Origin: CAWUIO01 sp963922455
GTDB lineage: Bacteria > Bacteroidota > Bacteroidia > Cytophagales > Microscillaceae
Reading direction: 5' to 3'
Length of the DNA: 14,746 bases
Assembly (NCBI GenBank): GCA_963922455.1
Contig: CAWUIO010000143.1
Span: 1-14,746, forward strand
Shown: in pieces, positions 8,001 to 14,733 of the stretch
How positions within the stretch are numbered: position 1 is the first letter of the stretch
Layout: the number at the start of each line of letters is the position of its first letter
Program-made: the position numbers and the translations under genes
The notes under the pieces: generated by a model
Told to the model about the DNA's origin: nothing
What the model saw: only the letters and a program-made list of their open reading frames with translations
The model's database searches: none

Positions 8001-9882
8001 AAACCGTAATTTGTTTATTACTGGTATCCGGCTTGATATATACATTCAAAGGTTCACTAATCGGGAAGCTATCAATCCCCATAATAATCAGTTTAGCTTC
8101 CTCTCGGAGCATTACGGCATTAGGGCCGTTTTCCACAATCGAGACTACCCTGAAGTTATCAATATCATACGTTTCATAGAGTTTCGTATCGGCGGTGCTT
8201 GAGGTCTCCCTGCGTATTCGCTCCACGGCTTTAAGATACAAGTCGGCTGAGTCTGTCTGATTAATCCTTCTGGTTAGGTTAATCAAGCCATCTTGAGGGT
8301 CGTATACCAAGAACCCCTGGGCACTTAAATTACTGGCCACACTTCGGATAAGGCTTTCATTCCGATTAAAGGCTTGGGCCAACTCCATCGCATAAAAAGA
8401 CGTAGTGTCTACCTTTTGAGCATATCGGGTAAAAAGTTTTAAAGGGTGAAAGTTATACAAGCCCAGCATGCCATTGTATTCCCCTTGATCAAAAAAATCA
8501 TAAGACTCAAATACCGCAGGGTTGAGGTCTCGGGCCAAACTGAGCATGAATACGAACAAACTATCATTACTGGGGTGGTAACGCAATATATCCGCATTCA
8601 TGTAAAACTTGTGGTAGTTATTTATAAAAGGCATTCGGGCCGAAGTAGCATTTTTTCGTCGTATAAAAACGATTTCATCTTCTGGGATGGAATACTTAAA
8701 CTGTACGTTTGAATGATAAAGAGAATCTCCCCCACCTAGATATAGAGAAAACTCCACTCCGTCCGAAGCTATTAATGAATCACCAATAGCAAATTTTCGA
8801 GACCGGATCCGAAAAGCATCATCCCCATTTTTGGTTCCGTTTAAGGTAGCTAAGGCATTTTCTTGCAGTGATTCTGAGAATATATTGCGCCCTTCCAGAC
8901 TAAACCCTCCATAGTAGCTTATGTTGGGGGCCAATTGGTTGATTTCAATATTGGCCTCTTTGGAGATAAACTTAGGGTATTTGGCTGAGAAATTATCTTT
9001 ACGCCCTCGACTGTAAAACTCAAAGTTTCCGGTAACCGGCCGATTCAAAAGTAAAGAGTACCGAAGCTTGACATTTTCAGCTTTGATAATGGTTTTGGAT
9101 ACATTAAACCGATATGAGTCAAACTCGCAGTATGCCTTACTGGGGTCTAAATCTAAGCTAGACCAGTCAAATTTTCCACCTTTTCCAAAAAACTCATTCG
9201 TGATAATTTTGAACACTCCTTTGGTACCCTGTACCCCCGTGGAATCGTGAGGAGTAGCCATGACAATATCCGTACTGGAAAAGCGAATAACCGGTCCCGT
9301 AATTTCGGGTAAAGGGTTGATCTCCCCATCACTCCCGAGCGTAGGCGCCAGTTCTTGCAGCATAGCTTCGTCTGGCTCTTTTAAATACTTTATTTCAAAG
9401 GACCCTGTACTATACAAACGACTAAACGTATTACGGTGCAGGGCTTTAAACAAAAAGAAGGGTTCTATGCGTTTAAAAAATATCCGTAAATCTCGAAGAG
9501 ATTTGGCCTCGGTCAAGGCACTGGTCACCTCTAAGAATTGTTCTAGTTGAGCGGCTGAGATCTTTGTCTCATTCACAGCATTAATAAGACAATTATAAAA
9601 AGGCATGTAGTCACTACGGGGCGTTGCCCGAATCTTGGCCATCTTCTGTGAAGCTTGGATAACCTGAGTCTTTATCGTGCTACTGAGGCCACCACCTTGC
9701 CAAACCGCTTTAAAAATTTCGGCCGTAGCTTCGCACTTCGGATTATTGGTCTTCTCCAGAATATCTTGCGCATACACAATATAGTCATCCGCGTTATCCG
9801 GAAAAGTCAGTCTTTGTGCCTGTACAGAACTTCCCAGGCATACAACAAGAGAAAAAAGTAGGGTAATTCGCAGTGTTCCCAT
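5023..9882 (-). CDS. Giant secreted protein of unknown function (1,619 aa)
   Basis: I do not recognise a named family. The protein starts with a signal peptide (1 to about 22, MGTLRITLLF...SVQAQ) without a lipobox, so it should be exported rather than lipidated. Residues about 25-155 look helical and hold C50 and C98. Most of the rest looks beta-rich: many short strands with aromatic and charged residues alternating, and recurring segments such as GGRNFYMEKGEIKVGNFRF. No membrane segment, protease, kinase or adhesin motif is visible. The tail is lysine-rich and ends in DDDDDGF. A long beta-rich periplasmic scaffold, in the general style of OstA/AsmA-like proteins, is one possible reading and is inference only. 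It lies 21 nt after prmA and 68 nt before plsY on the same strand, suggesting co-transcription and a housekeeping envelope role. The frame is intact, with no sign of decay or fusion. Confidence 0.85.
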   Translation of the reverse strand: MGTLRITLLFSLVVCLGSSVQAQRLTFPDNADDYIVYAQDILEKTNNPKCEATAEIFKAVWQGGGLSSTIKTQVIQASQKMAKIRATPRSDYMPFYNCLINAVNETKISAAQLEQFLEVTSALTEAKSLRDLRIFFKRIEPFFLFKALHRNTFSRLYSTGSFEIKYLKEPDEAMLQELAPTLGSDGEINPLPEITGPVIRFSSTDIVMATPHDSTGVQGTKGVFKIITNEFFGKGGKFDWSSLDLDPSKAYCEFDSYRFNVSKTIIKAENVKLRYSLLLNRPVTGNFEFYSRGRKDNFSAKYPKFISKEANIEINQLAPNISYYGGFSLEGRNIFSESLQENALATLNGTKNGDDAFRIRSRKFAIGDSLIASDGVEFSLYLGGGDSLYHSNVQFKYSIPEDEIVFIRRKNATSARMPFINNYHKFYMNADILRYHPSNDSLFVFMLSLARDLNPAVFESYDFFDQGEYNGMLGLYNFHPLKLFTRYAQKVDTTSFYAMELAQAFNRNESLIRSVASNLSAQGFLVYDPQDGLINLTRRINQTDSADLYLKAVERIRRETSSTADTKLYETYDIDNFRVVSIVENGPNAVMLREEAKLIIMGIDSFPISEPLNVYIKPDTSNKQITVLGGRNFYMEKGEIKVGNFRFLGNNFFMLYDDFVLEMPEINQILFTIQDSSSGELVIQEYGGEIDFKPGRIFINDPLNKSGLKYGKIPGTENSFYESYPKLSIPQGGQVFFADAKRQNFAYDSTRSVFTIYEIDMDSLNIKVPIFPGKFESNIFPTFEEDLIPMPYPDSTMGYFHKPPEPGYALYPQSDIVKNAQVTFTRDLVMNQEGLMSGGKITYLTTTLDSPEFVFMPDSVTSDNIEFRVEPGVEKGIEFAEAFGKTAQLSWYATRDSLKITNKQEILRLEDAREAIPDEAFEQRFRDKLFTLYGSKDPMTLDGNLIISRQGLQGEGNLVRRDFSILSTSDKLFQFGIDELSGKNVEFRINSKDRDPYSFDKGLFYTQNKPVLTGNFVNVEFDLRNGEAKVRPDDEFQDFTSLILPYAEYRTSIKEAVWDLNSRNIELNGDSTSFFTSTYFGAEDFNEENLTFRASQGMYDINNLKLNVEGIPYINSADASIVPKDGKAVILKDAEMQELKEALVLIDTLNRYHRLFDGNIKIKSRLDFEGDATYQFVNVQKDTFNVKFDKFELVVDEVEDKKRKKGSTPLRFTFAQGTVNEEDNFYITSRVLYKGLIKMYANRRNLSLDGFIKLDLNTRSDFNEWIPYQSDKGDSVFLAVDEKLQVEDVVITSGLHFRQGSAGLYSNFLSPKKADGDIDVCLVSGILDYNPEINQFRIAPQEVRDSTSLAANSLVFDDTQSTINIQGKFEWMDEATAPYLQAAGSGVVNIVENTYEFDNLISIDFPINPKAIVTMQSAFTQLNPELVQSSLMLERGDSLLPKLEAIAGEKAFSKFEESIGLRPVPIGQISKELRKPFVFSKVNLAWSEEYRSFYSKGSLGLLSILDKIYDQDVVGFIEIRKNPNGDEFAFYVSPDPDLWYYFEFEREFASAISSDETFNELVESKGVELAALDKKEAFINKFRALYGAAELPKKKIDPLKKEKAVDPKKKKADDDDDGF

Positions 9883-9903
9883 CTTAAAAAGTATAATTAA
9901 TAT

Positions 9904-10731
9904 CTAAATCCTAAAGAGAAGTGCCATCCATTCCAACTGTTTCTTTTCTTCAATGAGTGTCAACTTATGATCCCGGGCGGCATGTTCTATTAATTCCCGA
10001 TCGTTTTCATAAAACCCACTTAGTAATAGGAGTCCGTTTATAGATAAACGTTGCACATATTCAGGCATTTCATCCAACAACACATTTCGATTAATATTTG
10101 CCAGAATTATATCATATTCCCATTCAGGCGATACGTCTCGTACCGTTCCCGCTTGTAGGTTTACGTTATGGCAATTGTTGATCTTTAAATTTTCGTGGGC
10201 ATTTTCTAAGGCGGGTGTCTCAATTTCTACTCCCAAAATCTTAGCTGCCCCTCGCATTTCTGCCATTATCGATAAAATTGCCGTTCCACAACCCAAATCC
10301 AACACCCTTTTTCCTGCATGCTCCAACTCCAGTTGATATTGGAGCATCATTTCGGTAGTGGCGTGATGACCAGTCCCAAATGCCATTTTGGGGTCAATAA
10401 CTATTTCATACAGAAATTCTGGAGAAGCCTCGTGAAATGTACCTCGCACTCGACATTTCCCGGCAATTTCTATGGGATTGAACGATTTCTCCCACAGCTG
10501 GTTCCAATTTTGGTCCGGGATCTTACGAATTTCATAAAAAAAAGATTCCGGTTTGGCGATAAGGCTTGATAATGAGCTAAGTGGCCCTTCTTGAAAATCA
10601 TCCTCAGGTAGGTAAGCTAGGAGAGAGGTTTCGGTTTCTTGAAATGATTCATAGCCCAAATCCAACAACTCGGCAATTAAAATCTCGTGATAGACCGGCG
10701 CAACGTCTATTTTTAATTCTACGTAATTCAA
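9904..10731 (-). CDS. prmA: Ribosomal protein L11 methyltransferase PrmA
   Basis: PrmA uses S-adenosylmethionine to methylate ribosomal protein L11 in the cytoplasm. Seen here: the N-terminal L11-recognition domain (about 1-65), then NWNQLWEKSFNPI, the DPKMAFGTGHHATTEMM signature (113-129), SAM motif I VLDLGCGT (143-150), an acidic ribose-binding residue in GVEIE (167-171), and motif IV LANIN (210-214) in place of NPP(Y/F). At 275 aa it is slightly shorter than the enterobacterial enzyme, as in other Bacteroidota. No ATG is available: an in-frame stop lies seven codons above a TTG at 10737. A second TTG at 10731 gives MNYVEL, which fits the family N-terminus better and is chosen here; the 10737 start would add two residues. 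It is the first gene of the prmA, giant protein, plsY unit. Confidence 0.95.
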   Translation of the reverse strand: MNYVELKIDVAPVYHEILIAELLDLGYESFQETETSLLAYLPEDDFQEGPLSSLSSLIAKPESFFYEIRKIPDQNWNQLWEKSFNPIEIAGKCRVRGTFHEASPEFLYEIVIDPKMAFGTGHHATTEMMLQYQLELEHAGKRVLDLGCGTAILSIMAEMRGAAKILGVEIETPALENAHENLKINNCHNVNLQAGTVRDVSPEWEYDIILANINRNVLLDEMPEYVQRLSINGLLLLSGFYENDRELIEHAARDHKLTLIEEKKQLEWMALLFRI

Positions 10732-10808
10732 AATCAATAAAATGTTAAGCCCAATTTACAAAATTTTCCGGGTTTTTTGACTCAATCTACTCTTTCTCAA
10801 GTATTTCT

Positions 10809-10836
10809 CTCCCAAGGGGAGGCTTCATCGGATGAA
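10809..10836. promoter_or_regulatory. Two adjacent inverted repeats in the prmA/lipoprotein divergent region
   Basis: CTCCC AAG GGGAG (10809-10821) is followed two bases later by the odd-length palindrome TTCATC G GATGAA (10824-10836). Both are perfect. They lie about 78 nt upstream of the prmA start and about 80 nt upstream of the lipoprotein ATG, a position suitable for an operator serving both directions. No T-run follows, so a terminator is unlikely. I see no promoter of the TTTG/TAnnTTTG type in this region. Confidence 0.35.
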
Positions 10837-10914
10837 TTTCAAAAATTTTACAATCTGGCAAATAATCTATAATATTGCTAGGTGCCACATTTTTTATCAA
10901 TCCGCTTGAAACCC

Positions 10915-12474
10915 ATGTTTCAACCTCTGTATTGCTACCTTCCTACATCCTGGCTTGGAACATTCCGTCTGCTCATCGGGCTTAGCTTGGGGAGCATACT
11001 GTCTTGTGGAGCCCCTGTAGATCATAGCAAATATATCCCAGCTCAGAGTAATTGGGCTATCTGCATCAATCTTCAAGCCATGCAAGATAAATCTTCTGAT
11101 TGGCCCGAACTTCTCAATCAAGACATCCCTTTTCTGCAAATTTCTTCCCAAGACCGAATCGGAGATCTTTTCAAATCATCTGGGATCAACTTCCAAGAAA
11201 AAGCCTTTTTGTTTAGTAATATGGGCGATGGCCGTCCCGACTATTACATCGCTTTAACCTTTAAACTGAATAATGAAAGCGACTTCGATCGATTCCTGAG
11301 AGATTTACCCAATCAAAATATCCGTATAAGCTCCTTTTCGGGCATGCGTTACACCCTCATCAATGATAAAACGATCCTGGGATGGTCCAACCGAGTTGCC
11401 TACCTTATCAGTAAATCGCGAAACTATACCTTAAGGTCGCTCAAAGATCAATTACTCCGCCTCCGGGACCTTCCCGAAGATCAGTCTTTGAAAAGCCAAA
11501 ATGAGCAGTTCCGACGGATTCGTTTGGAAGAAAATGACCTAAATGCTTGGGTGGATGTCTCAGCCTTCGGGCAAGAATTTCGTCAGGCTTTTCAGACATT
11601 CCCCCTCCCTTTGAACCTTAACTTACAAAATAATTTCCTTACCCTAGCTTCAGACTTCAACTTGGGCGAAATCATAAGTAAGTTTAAACTATACAATGGT
11701 AATCAGTCTCTTACCAGTTACCAAAACCTGGTGAAGTCCAACATCGATCCCAACTTTATCAGCAACATACCGCTTTCATTACCCATGGGCTTTTTTAGCT
11801 TTGGCCTCAATCCTAGTGAGTTACATAAAGTTTACAAACAATTTGGGGGAGGCTTTTTTGAGAAATCCATTATGTCTTTTGCCGGTTGTACCACTCAAGA
11901 ACTACTCAATATCTTTGATGGGGACCTCATTACGATGGTGGAAGATATCAAAATTAATCCAGCTGATAGCCTACAGCCCTATGAATTCCTTTTGGGCCTA
12001 GGGGTTGCCCAGCCCCAAGAACTGGACTCTTTGCTCATGCACTTTAGAAAAACCGGTTTTTTGATTGCCGCTGATTCCTTCGATATCTATCCCCGTGCCA
12101 ATTGGTATGTACTTCCCAAACAGAATATACTATTCCTTACTCCTTCCGACTCGATTCGGGACCACCTTCTGCAAAACCAAGGACAGAACATTGTTCCTCG
12201 AATAGTCAAGCTAAGTCAAGACAGCTTCTTTTTGACCTACGTAGATGTTAAAAAAGATACCCGTCAAAAAATACCCAGTGCCTTCTTTCAAGAAGACCGT
12301 GTGAGTGAAGGGGTCTTTAAAAATACCGATACGCCTTTTGAGTCTTTAACCTTCAACATACAGCCCTTTCAAAACAAGATTAATCACTCAGAATTGATCA
12401 TTCAACTATCCGATAAAGAAACCAATGCCTTACAATTGATGGTAGAGGCCTTCCGTAACCAAGCTCCCGATTAG
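10915..12474 (+). CDS. DUF4836-like putative lipoprotein
   Basis: The 519-aa product has a lipoprotein signal: a short n-region ending in Arg, a hydrophobic stretch LLIGLSLGSILS and a lipid-acceptor cysteine at residue 31 (ILSC). The frame also allows a GTG start at 10882, but the ATG at 10915 gives a more typical signal peptide. The mature part opens with SKYIPAQSNWAICINLQAM and continues with alternating strands and helices containing FLFSNMGDGRPDYYIALTF and ILGWSNRVAYLIS. This resembles DUF4836, a Bacteroidota envelope family of unknown function; the assignment is from memory of the pattern and is moderate. There are no catalytic motifs. The gene leads a three-gene unit and ends 32 nt before the ABC ATPase, so a role as envelope partner or substrate of that transporter is plausible. 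Confidence 0.8.
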   Translation: MFQPLYCYLPTSWLGTFRLLIGLSLGSILSCGAPVDHSKYIPAQSNWAICINLQAMQDKSSDWPELLNQDIPFLQISSQDRIGDLFKSSGINFQEKAFLFSNMGDGRPDYYIALTFKLNNESDFDRFLRDLPNQNIRISSFSGMRYTLINDKTILGWSNRVAYLISKSRNYTLRSLKDQLLRLRDLPEDQSLKSQNEQFRRIRLEENDLNAWVDVSAFGQEFRQAFQTFPLPLNLNLQNNFLTLASDFNLGEIISKFKLYNGNQSLTSYQNLVKSNIDPNFISNIPLSLPMGFFSFGLNPSELHKVYKQFGGGFFEKSIMSFAGCTTQELLNIFDGDLITMVEDIKINPADSLQPYEFLLGLGVAQPQELDSLLMHFRKTGFLIAADSFDIYPRANWYVLPKQNILFLTPSDSIRDHLLQNQGQNIVPRIVKLSQDSFFLTYVDVKKDTRQKIPSAFFQEDRVSEGVFKNTDTPFESLTFNIQPFQNKINHSELIIQLSDKETNALQLMVEAFRNQAPD

Positions 12475-12506
12475 CCCGTACCATACCGGTAAGCACCCTA
12501 AACTTT

Positions 12507-13166
12507 ATGCAAATCCGCTTAGACAATATCTGCCCCAAGCCTTTAGAAACGGCCCTAGCCAAGCGAAAAAACCAAGGAGAGCATTCTGAAGTTTGGCAAG
12601 CCCCTTCCACCTTTTTACCAGGAAAATTCTATCAAGTCTATGCTCCCTCGGGGCAAGGTAAATCTACTTTCATTCACATTCTTTACGGACTCCGAAAAGA
12701 TTTTGAAGGCCGTGTTTCTTTAGATGATCAAGATACCGAGCTGTTCAAAGGCAGTGATTGGGCACAAATCCGTCAAACTCGGTTTTCTATTGTTTTTCAA
12801 GACCTACGTCTGTTTTTAGACCTAAGCGCTCGGGAAAACATTCAGGTCAACGCCGCACTCGTTTCTCAAGATTATGCTCAAAACCTGGAAATAATGGCCG
12901 AGAAGTTAGGGATTCTAGCGCTTATGGATAGAAAAACGGCCTTACTTTCGTATGGAGAGCGGCAAAGAGTAGCCATCATCCGGGCTTTGATACAGCCTTT
13001 TGAGTGGCTCTTGCTCGATGAGCCTTTCAGCCATTTGGACGAAAAAAATATCGAGAAAGCCAGCGAACTCATTCTAGAAACTTGCCACCAACAGAAAGCC
13101 GGTTTATTAATGACTTCCCTGGGATACCCTTACCAAATCAATTTTGATCAACGTTTACTTCTCTAG
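12507..13166 (+). CDS. ABC transporter ATP-binding protein, LolD/MacB/FtsE type, with degenerate motifs
   Basis: The 219-aa single nucleotide-binding domain is of the usual length for the LolD/MacB/FtsE group. Walker A is APSGQGKST (46-54), with Ala where the first Gly is normal. The Q-loop is FQDL (Q98). The signature is LSYGE (147-151), instead of LSGGQ. Walker B with its catalytic Glu is WLLLDE (167-172), followed by the D-loop SHLD. At the switch-histidine position, where the group normally has THD, this protein has TSL (S204). The core ATP-binding residues remain, but hydrolysis may be altered. It would sit on the cytoplasmic face and drive the permease encoded 21 nt downstream. It is co-directional and closely spaced with both neighbours. 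What it transports cannot be read from the sequence. Confidence 0.88.
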   Translation: MQIRLDNICPKPLETALAKRKNQGEHSEVWQAPSTFLPGKFYQVYAPSGQGKSTFIHILYGLRKDFEGRVSLDDQDTELFKGSDWAQIRQTRFSIVFQDLRLFLDLSARENIQVNAALVSQDYAQNLEIMAEKLGILALMDRKTALLSYGERQRVAIIRALIQPFEWLLLDEPFSHLDEKNIEKASELILETCHQQKAGLLMTSLGYPYQINFDQRLLL

Positions 13167-13187
13167 GGCACGTATGCTCCTTGGGTT

Positions 13188-14372
13188 ATGCAAAAATTAT
13201 TAAAAAAAATATTCCAATCTCCCAACCGCCGCCGACAGACTTGGTTTGCCGGTTTGGGTTTTGCCTTAGGCTTACTTCTCCTGATGGTCTCGGGCCAGTT
13301 TTACTTACAGATTTCCCGTTTGATTGCCTCACGTCAGGCTTATTCTGACTACTTGATTGTCTCCAAGAAAATCAATTATAAGAATACCTTTTTCTTAAGT
13401 CGGGTAGAATTTTCTGAAAAGGAAATTAAAAACCTTCAAAAGCAAGACTTTGTCGAGGATGTGGGGTCTTTTCTTTCCAATCAATTTGAAGTCTTGGCCT
13501 ATTCTCGGGGGCAGCTCCCCTTTCACACCGAATTATTTTTTGAGTCGGTACCTCCCCAATTTCTAGACCTAAAACCGGAGTTTTGGGAGTGGAGCGAGTC
13601 CTCCGAATTTGTTCCGGTTATCCTTTCTCAGGATATGCTCAATCTCTATAATTTTGGTTTTGCCCTGGCCAAGGGGCTCCCCCAACTCCCTGCCTCGGCC
13701 ATGCAAAAGTTTACGGTAAACCTCCGAATTCGGGGCCCCCAGGGCCAGCGGACATTGCAAGGCAAGATCGTCGGCTTTTCGGAGCGCATCCCTTCGGTCA
13801 TTGTGCCCAAATCTTTTATGGAGTGGGCCAATACCCAAATTGGTGAAAATAAAAAACTAGCCCCTTCCCGCTTGATTGTCAAAGTAAACAACCCTGCCGA
13901 CCCCAAGCTGGCCCAATACTTAAAGCGGGAAAAGCTTCAAACCAACCAAGACCGCTTAGGGAGCAGCCGTATTGGGGGACTGATCCAGGTTGCCCTTTCG
14001 GCCATAGGGCTTATCGGTTTGGCTTTTGTGGGCTTGTCTATTTTGGTCTTTTCCTTAACCTTCCGGCTTTCTCTTTCTGAGGCTCGTCAAGAAATCAATA
14101 TGCTACTACAATTGGGCTACACCCCACAGATCATCACCCGCTTTCTTGGGAAAAACTATCTTTTCCTCATGCTCTTACTTACCCTTATTACCTCGGGAGG
14201 GGCCTATTATCTCATTACGTATTTGCAGGAAGTATTAAGAGACCAGGGCTTGTCTCTTACTACCGGTATGTTGCCAGAAATTTTCGTTTTGGCCTTCTTC
14301 CTTTTTTTCCTGACTGTCGCCCTGAACCTGGTGTCTATTTTTCAACTTTTGAGCAAACAAGGGAGAGCTTAA
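13188..14372 (+). CDS. MacB/FtsX-type ABC transporter permease
   Basis: The 394-aa protein has the type VII (MacB/LolCE/FtsX) layout: one N-terminal membrane helix (about 19-41), a periplasmic domain of some 220 residues, and three C-terminal membrane helices (about 265-293, 324-346 and 361-388). The segment SEARQEINMLLQLGYTP between the second and third helices matches the cytoplasmic coupling region of the family. Such permeases do not move substrate through a channel. They transmit ATP-driven movement to periplasmic lipoproteins, efflux partners or cell-wall hydrolases. A single permease gene and a single ATPase gene imply a homodimer. The ATG at 13188 follows the ATPase stop by 21 nt. The stop codon is followed at once by repeat copy 3. 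I cannot tell LolCE-, MacB- and FtsX-like functions apart here. Confidence 0.9.
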   Translation: MQKLLKKIFQSPNRRRQTWFAGLGFALGLLLLMVSGQFYLQISRLIASRQAYSDYLIVSKKINYKNTFFLSRVEFSEKEIKNLQKQDFVEDVGSFLSNQFEVLAYSRGQLPFHTELFFESVPPQFLDLKPEFWEWSESSEFVPVILSQDMLNLYNFGFALAKGLPQLPASAMQKFTVNLRIRGPQGQRTLQGKIVGFSERIPSVIVPKSFMEWANTQIGENKKLAPSRLIVKVNNPADPKLAQYLKREKLQTNQDRLGSSRIGGLIQVALSAIGLIGLAFVGLSILVFSLTFRLSLSEARQEINMLLQLGYTPQIITRFLGKNYLFLMLLLTLITSGGAYYLITYLQEVLRDQGLSLTTGMLPEIFVLAFFLFFLTVALNLVSIFQLLSKQGRA

Positions 14373-14505
14373 GGGGCTGCCCCCGGCGATTCTAGAATGG
14401 TTTTTCAAATGTACCCGAACTGCCGCCGGGGTCGGGCTTTCGCTACTCGCTGCCTTTCCCCGCCGGGCCAACACGAGCTCAAACAGGCCGCTCTATCCCT
14501 CAGCC
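14373..14505 (+). repeat. Copy 3 of the ~130-nt structured intergenic repeat, with a changed stem
   Basis: The element starts at the first base after the permease stop codon and is in sense with that gene. Its hairpin stem is CCCCGGCG (14381-14388) with CGCCGGGG (14424-14431). Both arms differ from the CCCGCGCC/GGCGCGGG stem of copies 1 and 2, yet pairing is perfect. The 35-nt loop is unrelated to the others and holds the palindrome ATTCTAGAAT. The 22-nt block (14433-14454) and the 30-nt block (14471-14500) are identical to the other copies. The next base pair of the second small hairpin is lost (GGCCA instead of GGCCT). Confidence 0.9.
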
Positions 14506-14733
14506 AAACTTAAGAAGAGAGAGCAGAGATGAGAGAAAAGGGATTTTTTGTCTAGCCCAAAACAATATCCTGCCCGGCCACAAATGTTTTGCGGTCGCAT
14601 CTTTCTAGCATGGGTAATGCCCGAAAAATACAGGCGCCTGGTAAATGCATCCCGCACAAAAAAGTCCCGCCTCCCGGTTCTCAGCTCCCGGTTCCTTCTC
14701 TCCTCTCTCTTCTCTACTCTCTCCTCTCCTTCG
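14506..14733. other. 228-nt spacer between two repeat copies facing each other
   Basis: I see no credible gene here. The left end is purine-rich on the plus strand (about 14511-14540) and the right end pyrimidine-rich (about 14691-14731), so the two ends are roughly complementary. In the middle are a perfect 10-bp palindrome CAGGCGCCTG (14631-14640) and two direct copies of CTCCCGGTTC (14671-14680 and 14685-14694). A 63-codon frame with a TTG start crosses it but has low-complexity composition and is not called. Confidence 0.6.
14671..14694. repeat. Short direct repeat, two units of CTCCCGGTTC
   Basis: Two identical 10-mers are separated by TCAG, giving a 14-nt period. They lie just before the pyrimidine-rich tract that leads into repeat copy 4. 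The function is unknown. The reverse complement GAGAACCGGG also appears just after repeat copy 2 (about 4111-4120), so it may belong to the repeat's outer flank. Confidence 0.5.

Noticed and set aside
9797..9882. Giant protein as a lipoprotein, because of a Cys in its signal region (VVCLG)
   Set aside because: The residue before the Cys is Val, where a lipobox needs Gly, Ala or Ser. SVQAQ further on gives a normal signal-peptidase I site.
10847..10873. E. coli-like promoter TTTACA / 15 nt / TATAAT before the lipoprotein gene
   Set aside because: The spacing is too short, and the organism appears to use the Bacteroidota TTTG/TAnnTTTG pattern, so the match is probably due to AT-richness.
14671..14694. 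Possible CRISPR-like array
   Set aside because: There are only two 10-nt units with a 4-nt spacer, and no cas gene in the window.
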